IMG/VR virus record: IMGVR_UViG_3300046507_000231
Location: 1-30,541 of that record
Direction: 5' to 3' (one strand)
Source of the DNA: a virus
DNA: 30,541 nucleotides
The position numbers and the translations under genes were made by a program. Below are positions 22,092 to 29,096 of this stretch, piece by piece (position 1 is the first letter of the stretch; the number at the start of each line of letters is the position of its first letter). The notes below the pieces were generated by a model. The model saw nothing but the letters and a program-made list of their open reading frames with translations, was not told where the DNA came from and ran no database searches.

Positions 22092-22579
22092 TCGATCTCA
22101 GACTCATATCCGAGTGACGACGGCATGTTTCCGCGCCCCAACAGACCCGTGACGAACGCTCGCCCGAGGATCCGCTTGATGAGCTTTTCGTTATGCAACA
22201 CAGCCGGCCCGAGGAATGGGCGCGGCGGGATTTTGTCGGTCCCGAGTTCCTGATAGACCGCGATCTGGCTCGTCGAGCCAATCGTCGCCTCCATCCCCGA
22301 AACACTTTTGTCGATCGAATCGCGCATTTCACCAGTGCGCAGAAGCGGCTCGTCTGGCGAATATCCATTGGCAACACGATCGGCAACCGTCGATTCAGCG
22401 AGCGGCGCCCACGCAGGAAATGGCCCGATGGCTTTCTGATACTCGCCGATCTCGTCTTTGGCCTTTTCCTTGACCGCTGTCGCCACCTGATCCAGCCCGG
22501 CGCGCAATTCCAGCGCAACCGCAACTTCCAGAGTGGCAAGATGCCGCGCGAACTGCCCGAGACTCGTGAATTCCTTCAT
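22088..22579 (-). CDS. HK97 gp10-like tail completion protein
   Basis: The 163-residue product shows the gp10-like pattern: an N-terminal helix (MKEFTSLGQFARHLATLE), AVKEKAKDEIGEYQKAIGPFPAWAPLAESTVADR, and 'TGEMRDSIDKSV.GMEATIGSTSQIAVYQELGTDKIPPRPFLGPAV', in which the PPRPFLGPA ending is characteristic. Family members sit at the head-tail joint or cap the tail tube. The ATG overlaps the stop of the frameshifted chaperone (ATGA). Here it lies after the tube and chaperone genes, whereas it more usually precedes the sheath or tube genes. Confidence 0.88.
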   Translation of the reverse strand: MKEFTSLGQFARHLATLEVAVALELRAGLDQVATAVKEKAKDEIGEYQKAIGPFPAWAPLAESTVADRVANGYSPDEPLLRTGEMRDSIDKSVSGMEATIGSTSQIAVYQELGTDKIPPRPFLGPAVLHNEKLIKRILGRAFVTGLLGRGNMPSSLGYESEID

Positions 22580-23129
22580 TTCGGTTCCTCGAACTCCATC
22601 GTCGCGAAGTTGAATTTGTGCCCTTCGAACTCCGAGAACTTGATGGCGAATGCGGCGCGCGTCACATCGTCAAGCGCGAAGGCCACGTCGAACGGAATGC
22701 CGTTCCTGACGAGCCAAAGCGCCTCGCTGATCGGAACCGACTGCGCTAGTTTTTTATTTCTTCCTTCGCGCTCTCGGCACTCTCAGCGCCGAAGTGTTCC
22801 TGCACGCCCTGCATGACCGCGGAAACGCCCTCTTCGTCGAGGCGCACGATCAGCGCCTCGATTTCGCGCTCGCTGTTCGGCTGATTGACCGGCGCGCCAT
22901 CGATTTCGCAGACGTAGGTCAGCGGTAGAACCATCTGCACATAAACCGTGTTCTCTGCCGACTTGCCGAGGATCTTGACGAGGCGGAATTGCGCTAGCAC
23001 GCCGGGTTTTTGGAGCGCGATGGAGTGACCGTTTGGCGTTTGGATCGTGACGCGCTGAGCGGCTTGGCGAACAATCGCCGAGCTCGGAGTTTCGCCCTCG
23101 CCGGGCTGCTTGACAGTGACTTTTGCCAT
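22576..23129 (-). CDS. Tape-measure chaperone long form (GT), made by -1 frameshift
   Basis: At the last sense codons of the G reading frame the minus strand reads A AAA AAC followed by TAG. A one-base backward slip on this heptamer continues as L-A-Q-S-V-P-I-S-E-A-L-W and stays open for 57 codons until TGA at 22576, which overlaps the next ATG. The long form would be 184 residues. The extension has coherent coding sequence and no start codon or ribosome site of its own, so frameshifting is its only plausible expression. It is the counterpart of lambda gpGT or the P2 E+E' protein. Such fusions coat the tape measure during tail assembly. Confidence 0.85.
22746..23129 (-). CDS. Tape-measure assembly chaperone, short form (G)
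   Basis: The 127-residue product ends at TAG directly after the slippery heptamer. It begins MAKVTVKQPGEG, has a helical-plus-strand core (HSIALQKPGVLAQFRLVKILG) and an acidic helical C-terminus (FGAESAESAKEEIKN). Position between tail tube and tape measure and the overlapping second frame identify it as the G-type chaperone. The ribosome site before the ATG at 23129 is weak, and a stable hairpin (23156-23178) lies just upstream. Confidence 0.85.
   Translation of the reverse strand: MAKVTVKQPGEGETPSSAIVRQAAQRVTIQTPNGHSIALQKPGVLAQFRLVKILGKSAENTVYVQMVLPLTYVCEIDGAPVNQPNSEREIEALIVRLDEEGVSAVMQGVQEHFGAESAESAKEEIKN
22749..22755 (-). promoter_or_regulatory. Programmed -1 ribosomal frameshift site A AAA AAC
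   Basis: The heptamer A-AAA-AAC in the G frame is a classic X-XXY-YYZ slippery site, followed at once by the zero-frame TAG. Downstream a nested stem-loop is possible: GTTCC pairs with GGAAC, enclosing GCGAG with CTCGT, about 11 bases after the heptamer. A shorter AGCGC/GCGCT pair begins one base after it. Either could stimulate slippage. Confidence 0.85.
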
Positions 23130-23155
23130 GACTTTTTGGTGAGATTATTCGGGAG

Positions 23156-23178
23156 GCGACCGGCTTTTGACCGGTCGC
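23156..23178 (-). other. Stable hairpin between tube and chaperone genes
   Basis: GCGACCGG and CCGGTCGC form a perfect 8-bp stem with a 7-base loop. No T-tract follows on the minus strand, so it is probably not a terminator. It could stabilise or define the 3' end of the abundant tail-tube message, or dampen expression of the chaperone gene. Confidence 0.55.
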
Positions 23179-23185
23179 GCGCGCT

Positions 23186-23617
23186 TTACGCGAGCTTGAT
23201 GCGGCGGCTTGCTGACCAATCGATGGTCAGTTTGACCGTTTCATCGGCCATCGCGTCGCCGGCGTTCGTGAGATTCAGAACGACGCGCGTGTATTGGTAT
23301 TGCGAGATCGCGCCGCTCACTTCCGTGATGGTTTCCGTGATCGTGCCGGATTCTTGATTCTGGCCGGCGTAATAGCCAGCCTCGAGCGCAGCGAAGTAGT
23401 CGTCTACCGTGCTGTCTTGTCGCTCAATCTCGATGGCGCCGCTCCACCCATCCGGAAAGACGAGCGGATCAGTCACGCCATTGATCAACTTGACCTTCTT
23501 GTTGGTCGTGTCGCGCTTCTTCGTGAACTTCGTCACGCCGTTAAGCGTAAGCGGGCCGCTCGGCGTCTGGACGCAGATCACGATGTCGCGCCCTACGGTA
23601 TAGCCATTAACAGGCAT
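23186..23617 (-). CDS. Tail tube protein
   Basis: The start ATG 23617 is chosen over GTG 23626 because AGGTG lies six bases before it. The 143-residue mainly beta product (MPVNGYTVGRDIVICVQTPSGPLTLNGVTKFTKKRDT...WSGAIEIERQDSTVDDYFAALEAGYYAG...TETITEVSGAISQYQYTRVVLNL) matches contractile-tail tube proteins that polymerise into the inner channel. It directly follows the sheath gene after a terminator hairpin, the usual order. Confidence 0.85.
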   Translation of the reverse strand: MPVNGYTVGRDIVICVQTPSGPLTLNGVTKFTKKRDTTNKKVKLINGVTDPLVFPDGWSGAIEIERQDSTVDDYFAALEAGYYAGQNQESGTITETITEVSGAISQYQYTRVVLNLTNAGDAMADETVKLTIDWSASRRIKLA

Positions 23618-23636
23618 GAGTCGCACCTATGAAATG

Positions 23637-23659
23637 AAAAAAGCGCCCGGAGGCGCTTT
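23637..23659 (-). terminator. Intrinsic terminator between sheath and tube genes
   Basis: On the minus strand AAAGCGCC, loop TCCG and GGCGCTTT continue into a T-tract. The tube gene's AGGTG and ATG (23617) follow within about 20 bases. Confidence 0.8.
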
Positions 23660-23681
23660 GTGTGCTGATTGGGAGTGCGGC

Positions 23682-25241
23682 TTAGCCTGCCGACACGCTG
23701 CTCGACGACTTCACGGTGACCGTTTGACCGCCCGTCAAATTGATGACGAAGTAGAAAACGATGCTGAGATACTTCACAGCCACGTTGGCAGTCATGTAAC
23801 CGTTGGCGACTGCCTGATTGCTGTTGTTCGTCTCATCGAGGACAACCGTGAACGGCACCGCTTGCGGGTTGTTCACGTCGCCGATCATGCCGAGATCCGA
23901 AAGGTTCGACAGGAACGACTGCATCGCCGCTTTCGCAGCGTTGCGCAGATCAGTCGTCTGCGGCTTGCCGATGACGTAGCCGAACGCCGCCGAAAGCGTC
24001 AGCGCAAGATAGTTCGTCATCCGCGTGTAGTTGTCGCCACACGTTGCGGCATTGCTCGACGCGTTGCGGCCGGTCTGACACGCGAAGTAGTTGCCGCCCG
24101 GCGACGGATTCGTGATGACGTCCAGACGCGCGGTTGCGACTTGCCCAATTTCCGCCATGCTGTATGCGTTCTTCTGCGCGACGCGCTGCGTGCTCGCGAT
24201 GCCGAAAATCGCATCGTTCAGGCTCGACAGGTGCGGCGAGAGCATCGCTTGCTTGGCCGCCCAGAACGTCGTCGGGCCGAGCAGGCGCTGAACCTTGTTC
24301 GTGCCGTCCTGCCAGTAGATCCAGTCGCCGACCATGACCTTGATGCCGTAGCCATCGGCGCCGGCCGTGTTGAGCGCGGTCGATACGGTCGTGTACGACG
24401 CACCGGATGCGCCTTGCAGGCCGAAGTAGATGCCTTCCGACAGTGCGAACGCGAGAACCGTGCTGGCGGCTGTCAAATCGCTGTGATCGACCAGCGCAGC
24501 CACCTGAACGCCCGAGCCGCGCAGCGCATACATGCCCTTGCGCGTGGTGCTCGTGCCATCCACGCCGATGAGCGTCGTATCGACGACCGTGCTCGTGCCG
24601 TCGGTGCCGCCCGTAGCGGTGAACGTTGCCGACGTGCTCGGCGCTGCGGTGGACGAGCCGACCGTGGCCACGAACAGTTGCGACGGGCCGCGCTGATCCG
24701 ACAGACCGTTATTAACGGCGTTGACGAAGTTCGTCCAGAGCGCCGCGCCGGTGCCGGTCACGTTGTCGAACACCTCCGGCGTGAATCCCGGTCGCGTCAG
24801 CGTGAGCTTGAAGCTCGACGGTGCGGTGCCGGCCGTGATGGCTGCAGTCAGCGTGTTGCCAATCGTGCCGGTGTAGATCGCCGTCAGCGTCAGGCCGGTG
24901 ACCGTGCCTGCGGTGTCTTTGACTAGACACGATGCGGCCGCGTCGGTGCCGTCCGTGACGCGCACGTACTGGATCGCGCTTGCGCCAGCGGCGAGCGCCA
25001 CCTGAACAGCCGTCGACAGGTCGTACTTGCGAACCTGCGGCGAGCCGAGCCAGTTGGCTTGATCGTTTCCGGAGCCGATCAGCGTTGCGCTGTTGACCGG
25101 ACCCCAAGAACCTACGCCGACATAGCCGAGCAGGTTGGTTGCGACGCCGTTGATGATCGGCGGCGGCGGTTGAATTTGCAGGTAGACGCCCGGCGCGTTG
25201 AGCGCGCTGACATTGAGCTGCCCTGCCTGGTAGATCGGCAT
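23682..25241 (-). CDS. Tail sheath protein
   Basis: The 519-residue product is a contractile tail sheath. It has the N-terminal APGVYLQ segment, 'TNLLGYVGVGSWGPVNSATLIGS..', an inserted beta domain in the middle (Thr/Ala-rich), 'LDVITNPSPGGNYFACQTGRNASSNAATCGDNYTRMTNYLALTLSAAFGYVIGKPQT', and the C-terminal strand region used for handshake interactions. It polymerises around the tube and contracts at infection. GGAGC lies upstream of ATG 25241, right after a terminator T-tract. Length is normal. Confidence 0.93.
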   Translation of the reverse strand: MPIYQAGQLNVSALNAPGVYLQIQPPPPIINGVATNLLGYVGVGSWGPVNSATLIGSGNDQANWLGSPQVRKYDLSTAVQVALAAGASAIQYVRVTDGTDAAASCLVKDTAGTVTGLTLTAIYTGTIGNTLTAAITAGTAPSSFKLTLTRPGFTPEVFDNVTGTGAALWTNFVNAVNNGLSDQRGPSQLFVATVGSSTAAPSTSATFTATGGTDGTSTVVDTTLIGVDGTSTTRKGMYALRGSGVQVAALVDHSDLTAASTVLAFALSEGIYFGLQGASGASYTTVSTALNTAGADGYGIKVMVGDWIYWQDGTNKVQRLLGPTTFWAAKQAMLSPHLSSLNDAIFGIASTQRVAQKNAYSMAEIGQVATARLDVITNPSPGGNYFACQTGRNASSNAATCGDNYTRMTNYLALTLSAAFGYVIGKPQTTDLRNAAKAAMQSFLSNLSDLGMIGDVNNPQAVPFTVVLDETNNSNQAVANGYMTANVAVKYLSIVFYFVINLTGGQTVTVKSSSSVSAG

Positions 25242-25258
25242 ATGTGATGCTCCAAACG

Positions 25259-25284
25259 AAAAAACCGCCCGTAGGCGGCTCTTT
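25259..25284 (-). terminator. Intrinsic terminator upstream of the sheath gene
   Basis: On the minus strand GAGCCGCC, loop TAC and GGGCGG are followed by TTTTTT, then CGTTT-GGAGCATCAC-ATG of the sheath gene. It follows the small-gene stop at 25303. Confidence 0.8.
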
Positions 25285-25302
25285 CAGCGTTGAGGGGTGA
25301 CG

Positions 25303-25464
25303 TTACTGCGCTGCGGTCTTCACGCAATGCGAGGCGTTTTCGCCGGCCAGCACCGCGGAAACCTTGTCGGCGTCTTCGATGCGCGCGCCACGCTCGTAAT
25401 CACCGAACGGATGGATCACGACGAGCGCGAAATCTGCCTTCGCGGCAGCCTTGTTGTCAGCCAT
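25303..25464 (-). CDS. Small protein of the tail operon, 53 aa
   Basis: A 53-codon frame runs from ATG 25464 (AGGAG seven bases upstream) to TAA 25303, filling the gap between the tail terminator and the sheath genes. The product (MADNKAAAKADFALVVIHPFGDY...) reads as a coherent protein with a strand (FALVVIHPF) and a helical C-terminus. Similar small proteins precede sheath genes in other phages. Its role is unknown; its position suggests a tail assembly factor. Confidence 0.6.
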   Translation of the reverse strand: MADNKAAAKADFALVVIHPFGDYERGARIEDADKVSAVLAGENASHCVKTAAQ

Positions 25465-25472
25465 GACGGCTC

Positions 25473-26321
25473 CTAGTAGATGATTTGCTTGATGGTCGCG
25501 CCGCTTGTCGGCTCAACCAGGTTCGTGACCGTCACCGTGACGTCGGTCGCTTGCTGCGTGACTGTCGTCGGGAATTCGACCGAGTAGCAGAGATCGCGGC
25601 GATACAGGTTCGCTTTCTCCTGCAGGTCGACCAGATCCGAGTGGTGATACAGCAGCCGCCCGCCGAATCCGTCAGGCAGCGTCAAGAATTCGATTTGCGC
25701 GAGGAAAGCATCGAGCAGGCTCGCAACCTTGTCGCGAAGCGTCGGCGTCGGCGACCAGATGACGATTCGCACGACGCGTGATTGGCGCTTCACTTCCTTG
25801 GCGACAGTCGCATACCCACCGGTGCGCAGCGTTGGCTGCGGCGTGCCAGCGGGCAGCGTGATGACTGCGCCCGTCGAGCTCGTGCCCGGATATTGCGCAG
25901 CAATCAGCGCGGCGAGCGCACTGGCCACTGTTGCGAGCGTGTCGCTTGCCTGCACGGCATACGTGAACGCATGACCACCGATCAGTACGGCCGTGTTCTG
26001 CGCGTGAAATGGCGCCGAGATCGTGCCGCCTACCGTTATCGACCCGTCGATATCGCTCGTGAGCGTCACAGTCGGCGGGAATCGGTTGATTTCCTGCCAG
26101 TGCGGCATGTAGCGCGATGTTTTGTGCTCGATCGATGTCGGATAGACCGATACGTTGACGATGCCATGCGCCAGATCGGGGTCGAGCTGCGCTTTCGTGG
26201 GCCAGCCGGAGCCGACGCGGCACTGTGCGCCGACTGCGGAAGCTTGTCCGGTGCCGTTCGGATAGAGCGCGCCGGCAATGAGGCCGACGATGGTGTTGGA
26301 AACGTCGGAAATATCAGCCAT
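25473..26321 (-). CDS. Tail terminator / head-tail joining protein
   Basis: The start is ATG 26321 (MADISDVSNTIVGLIAGALYPNGTG), with GAGGG five bases upstream; an earlier in-frame ATG at 26333 lacks one. The 282-residue product begins like phage tail-terminator proteins, continues with 'VSVYPTSIEHKTSRYMPHWQEINR', carries a beta insertion (about 85-160), and returns to 'KRQSRVVRIVIWSPTPTLRDKVASLLDAFLAQIEFLTLPDGFGGRLLYHHSDLVDLQEKANLYRRDLCYSVEFPTT'. It lies between neck genes and the sheath. The family call is from pattern and order. Confidence 0.7.
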   Translation of the reverse strand: MADISDVSNTIVGLIAGALYPNGTGQASAVGAQCRVGSGWPTKAQLDPDLAHGIVNVSVYPTSIEHKTSRYMPHWQEINRFPPTVTLTSDIDGSITVGGTISAPFHAQNTAVLIGGHAFTYAVQASDTLATVASALAALIAAQYPGTSSTGAVITLPAGTPQPTLRTGGYATVAKEVKRQSRVVRIVIWSPTPTLRDKVASLLDAFLAQIEFLTLPDGFGGRLLYHHSDLVDLQEKANLYRRDLCYSVEFPTTVTQQATDVTVTVTNLVEPTSGATIKQIIY

Positions 26322-26547
26322 CCCAACCCTCATTCGTGCTCGCTCTAGCGATCACGCGAACACCCGGCGCGAAGTAATCTTGCGTGTAGCGACGCGGCGG
26401 CGCCATATCGATAACCGGCCCATGCGGATTTGCCGGCTGAGCGCCGCAGTTGCTGCACGTCGGCGTCGGAGGAAGAATCCCGCCCCACACTTGCGGCAGA
26501 GTTACCGCGCCGCGGCATTGGCTGCAAGTGCCGATGACTTGATACAT
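26314..26547 (-). CDS. Small zinc-ribbon protein, 77 aa
   Basis: ATG 26547 has a perfect AGGAGAG upstream, so the longer open frame is rejected. Two CxxC pairs, C8-SQ-C11 and C31-SN-C34, form a likely zinc ribbon in the N-terminal half; the C-terminal half is Pro/Tyr/Arg-rich. It overlaps both neighbours by a few bases in the head-to-tail part of the operon. A virion or assembly role is inferred. No named family is recognised. Confidence 0.7.
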   Translation of the reverse strand: MYQVIGTCSQCRGAVTLPQVWGGILPPTPTCSNCGAQPANPHGPVIDMAPPRRYTQDYFAPGVRVIARASTNEGWDG

Positions 26548-26555
26548 ATCCTCTC

Positions 26556-27200
26556 CTATGTCTGCGCCTGTTGCGCCGTACACCTGTACCCGAGATCCGT
26601 CAGTTCGACGCTCGAGAGCACATAGCGACGGTCGATGTCGTCTGCCACAAGGTCGCCAGATTGCAGGATCACGCCCGGAATCGCCGGCAGCAGGATCGCC
26701 CACCATGCGTTTCGCACGTCACCCGGCAAGCCGACGTCGTTTTTCTCGCCCTTCGTGCCTTGCAGCACCGATGCGTGCCAGCCAGCGGCAAGCGGCGTCT
26801 GCGTGTCAGGCGTGTTGCCCTCGTAATTCGTCACCGCGCCGAACTGCGCCTGCGTCTGCGGCCGTGCGAACGACAGAATGCGATTGCATTCGACCGCGAG
26901 GATCGGCAGAAGCGGCTGCTGCGCCGCGATGAAGAACGTGCCGGCCGCGCCGATCAGGTAATCACCGACTTGCGTCTGCGTGCCGTCGACCAGCGCGTAC
27001 CAAGTCGGCTTGGCGTACTTGTTCGGCCGGCTGTACGTCATGTCTTCAGCGTTGAAGCTGGCGAGCAATGACGTCGAGATTGGCGCGAGGCCGGTTAGAT
27101 CGGCGGATACGGGGCGATATTGCGTGTAGGCGGTTCCGATCTTGGATGCCGCGATGGCATAGCCGCGGTAGACCTTGGCTTGTGCTTTGGTTCCGTCCAT
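26556..27200 (-). CDS. Neck / head-completion protein, 214 aa
   Basis: The product has a beta-rich N-terminal half (AQAKVYRGYAIAASKIGTAYTQYRPVS) and later 'KPTWYALVDGTQTQVGDYLIGAAGTFFIAAQQPLLPILAVECNRILSFARPQ', ending with a strand-rich segment (DLVADDIDRRYVLSSVELTDLGYRCTAQQ). This arrangement, strands describing 'operate, quantity, display', recurs in phage minor head or neck proteins encoded after the coat gene. GGGGG six bases before the ATG supports the start. A joining role is inferred from position between connector and terminator genes. Confidence 0.6.
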   Translation of the reverse strand: MDGTKAQAKVYRGYAIAASKIGTAYTQYRPVSADLTGLAPISTSLLASFNAEDMTYSRPNKYAKPTWYALVDGTQTQVGDYLIGAAGTFFIAAQQPLLPILAVECNRILSFARPQTQAQFGAVTNYEGNTPDTQTPLAAGWHASVLQGTKGEKNDVGLPGDVRNAWWAILLPAIPGVILQSGDLVADDIDRRYVLSSVELTDLGYRCTAQQAQT

Positions 27201-27203
27201 CCG

Positions 27204-27599
27204 TTACCCCCGGATGATCTGACCGCCGCCGTTGCCGAGGAACGGGCCGGGCGCAATGCCGATGAATCCGCACATTTCGCGGCGCCACTGGTTGTAAAGC
27301 TTCGTACGGTCGCTGACTTCCGTCTTATTCCGCGTCCAGACGGCAGCCTGATCGGTGTCGAGGTTGTCGCCCGCGCCGACGATCGCAGATTCAAGCGTCG
27401 CCAAGTTCGTCAGATAGACGTTGATGAGCGTCGTTTCTTCTTCCGGCCGCAGATTCGTCAGCCGGTGCTGAAGCGTTTGCCACGTACCCGGCGAAACCCA
27501 GCCGTAAGCGAAGTCTCGAGAGTCGTCAGCAACGGTATCGCCCAGCATCGGATAACCGGCATAGCGGCGCGTGTCGGCCAACTGCTGAGCGGTCAGCAT
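27204..27599 (-). CDS. Head-tail connector / head completion protein, 131 aa
   Basis: The mainly helical 131-residue product (MLTAQQLADTRRYAGYPMLG...WQTLQHRLTNLRPEEETTLINVYLTNLATLESAIVGAGDNLDTDQAAVWTRNKTEVSDRTKLYNQWRREMCGFIGIAPG) has the features of small connector-ring subunits that follow the coat gene in many phages. The ATG sits one base after the stop of the 94-residue gene, so coupling is likely. Assigned by pattern and order. Confidence 0.65.
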   Translation of the reverse strand: MLTAQQLADTRRYAGYPMLGDTVADDSRDFAYGWVSPGTWQTLQHRLTNLRPEEETTLINVYLTNLATLESAIVGAGDNLDTDQAAVWTRNKTEVSDRTKLYNQWRREMCGFIGIAPGPFLGNGGGQIIRG

Positions 27600-27884
27600 T
27601 TATGCAATCTCCCAACCGCCAGGGCGGTAGTTTTCGACTTCGTCGGGATGAACTTGCGCGGTGTGCGGCTCGTTGTATAGCTCCGCGTCGCGCGTCATCG
27701 TGACGAAAGCGATTTCCTCGCCTTCATCGCCGCCGTCCCGGGCGTTTGCCTTGATGAGCGCCGCTTGCTCATCGGCGGAGAGCGCCGCGAACTGCTCTTC
27801 CGTCAGTCCGGCCGCTTCGAGCGCCTTTGCGCGCGCTTCTGCTTCCGCTTTTGCTGCTCGTTGTGCTTTCGTCAAACCTGCCAT
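27600..27884 (-). CDS. Small head-region protein with coiled-coil N-terminus, 94 aa
   Basis: GGAGAG three bases before ATG 27884 fixes the start. Residues 1-50 are Ala/Lys/Glu-rich and strongly helical (TKAQRAAKAEAEARAKALE), followed by an acidic linker and a short beta C-terminus (IAFVTMTRDAELYNEPHTAQVH...GGWEIA). Proteins of this organisation follow coat genes in several phages; the exact function is unknown. A terminator hairpin separates it from the coat gene. Confidence 0.65.
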   Translation of the reverse strand: MAGLTKAQRAAKAEAEARAKALEAAGLTEEQFAALSADEQAALIKANARDGGDEGEEIAFVTMTRDAELYNEPHTAQVHPDEVENYRPGGWEIA

Positions 27885-27897
27885 GTTCTCTCCAATG

Positions 27898-27930
27898 AAA
27901 AACGCCCACGGACCGGCCGCAGGCGTTTTT
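27898..27930 (-). terminator. Hairpin terminator after the major capsid gene
   Basis: AAAAACGCC and GGCGTTTTT form a 9-bp stem around a 15-base GC-rich loop, with T-tracts on both strands. It follows the capsid stop (27952) and precedes the next ribosome site (GGAGAG) by only a few bases. Confidence 0.8.
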
Positions 27931-27951
27931 GCTTGACGCTACGAAGCTCGA

Positions 27952-29082
27952 TTAGCCGAGCAGGATCGCCGAGTGCTCGGGCTTGATGTTCGCCTTGCCC
28001 CAAGCCGCTGCGATTTCGTAGCGGATACGGCGGTATTGGGCATACATCGACACTTCGAACGCGAGGCCGCTGCGCTCGTCGACGATGGTCGTGCGGTCGA
28101 CCGCCATATCGCCCTCTTGCGGGAGCGCCGGCAGACGGGTTGCAAGCACGAAGGCATTGCGCGAGAACGCGGCGTTGCCGGTGTAGGCTGCAGCGACGGT
28201 CACCGCAGCGCCCGTGTTGAGCGCTTGCATGAGGCCCGGAGCCGCGATGGTGAATGCGCCGCCCGACAGTGCGCCGGTCACGACGTACTTGCGCGTATCG
28301 CCGTTGAACGACACGACGTCGCCAGCGAGGACAGTGCCGGTGCCGGTCTGAACCGGGATCGACGTTGCGCCCTTGGCGAGTGCACCGTTGGTCACGTAGC
28401 TTGCGCCCGTACCTGCGACGTGCGATGCGACGCCAGCCGATTCACGCACTTGGAAGCCATGCAGTTCGAGCAGCGTGCCCTGAGCGCGCAGCGACGTCGT
28501 ACCAGCTTCGTTCGCCTTCGTGAGTTGAGCGAGCGTGCGCAGGTTCGCGCCTGCGGTCGTGTCGATCACGCACTGCATGTCCGACAGCGGGGCACCGTTG
28601 TCCGACAGGATCTTGCGAGCCTGTGCTGTATCGCCGAGCGCCGACGCAAACGGGGTCGTGCCAGCCGTGCCGGTAGCGCGCGAAGCCTGGAACACGAGCT
28701 GTCCCATGTCCGCTTCGATTTCGTTCACCAGCGTGCGCATTGCTTGCGCAATCTGGTTGTTGCGGATGCCAGCGTAGCCGGGACCGTGATTCACGCCCTT
28801 CTGCTCTTCGCCAGTCCAGCGGAACGGCACCATACGCGACTTGGTAATCACGATCGGCACGTTGCCGATGGTCTGATCACCGTCGTCGGGCGGGAGTTGG
28901 CCCGGCGACACGTCTTCGGCCGTTGCTGCCGGCGCGACGAACGAGCGAACGTTCTCACCGACCGCCGCGCGAGCGACTTGCGGATCGAGCGTAACTGCGG
29001 GGATGAAGCCGACCAGTTCGCGCGACACGACGTCGAGCGCTTCGTACAGGTCAGGAATCAGATTTGTAAGCGAGTTGGCCAA
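27952..29082 (-). CDS. Major capsid protein, P22 coat (gp5)-like
   Basis: The 376-residue product starts 'MANSLTNLIPDLYEALDVVSRELVGFIPAVTLD', the characteristic opening of P22-type coat proteins. It continues with the 'PGQLPPDDGDQTIGNVPIVITKSRMVPFRWTGEEQKGVN' arm, an inserted beta domain (about residues 235-290) and the HK97-fold C-terminus (DRTTIVDERSGLAFEVSMYAQYRRIRYEIAAAWG). It assembles the icosahedral shell on the scaffold encoded just upstream. The start codon is TTG with AGGAG six bases before it; an in-frame TAG lies four codons upstream, so no ATG alternative exists. Confidence 0.92.
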   Translation of the reverse strand: MANSLTNLIPDLYEALDVVSRELVGFIPAVTLDPQVARAAVGENVRSFVAPAATAEDVSPGQLPPDDGDQTIGNVPIVITKSRMVPFRWTGEEQKGVNHGPGYAGIRNNQIAQAMRTLVNEIEADMGQLVFQASRATGTAGTTPFASALGDTAQARKILSDNGAPLSDMQCVIDTTAGANLRTLAQLTKANEAGTTSLRAQGTLLELHGFQVRESAGVASHVAGTGASYVTNGALAKGATSIPVQTGTGTVLAGDVVSFNGDTRKYVVTGALSGGAFTIAAPGLMQALNTGAAVTVAAAYTGNAAFSRNAFVLATRLPALPQEGDMAVDRTTIVDERSGLAFEVSMYAQYRRIRYEIAAAWGKANIKPEHSAILLG

Positions 29083-29096
29083 GAAAGGCTCCTAGA

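Noticed and set aside
23682-25241. Long open frames on the plus strand opposite the sheath, tape-measure and baseplate genes
   Set aside because: They are Arg-rich shadows produced by high GC third positions; they lack ribosome sites and family patterns, and the opposite strand holds recognised genes.
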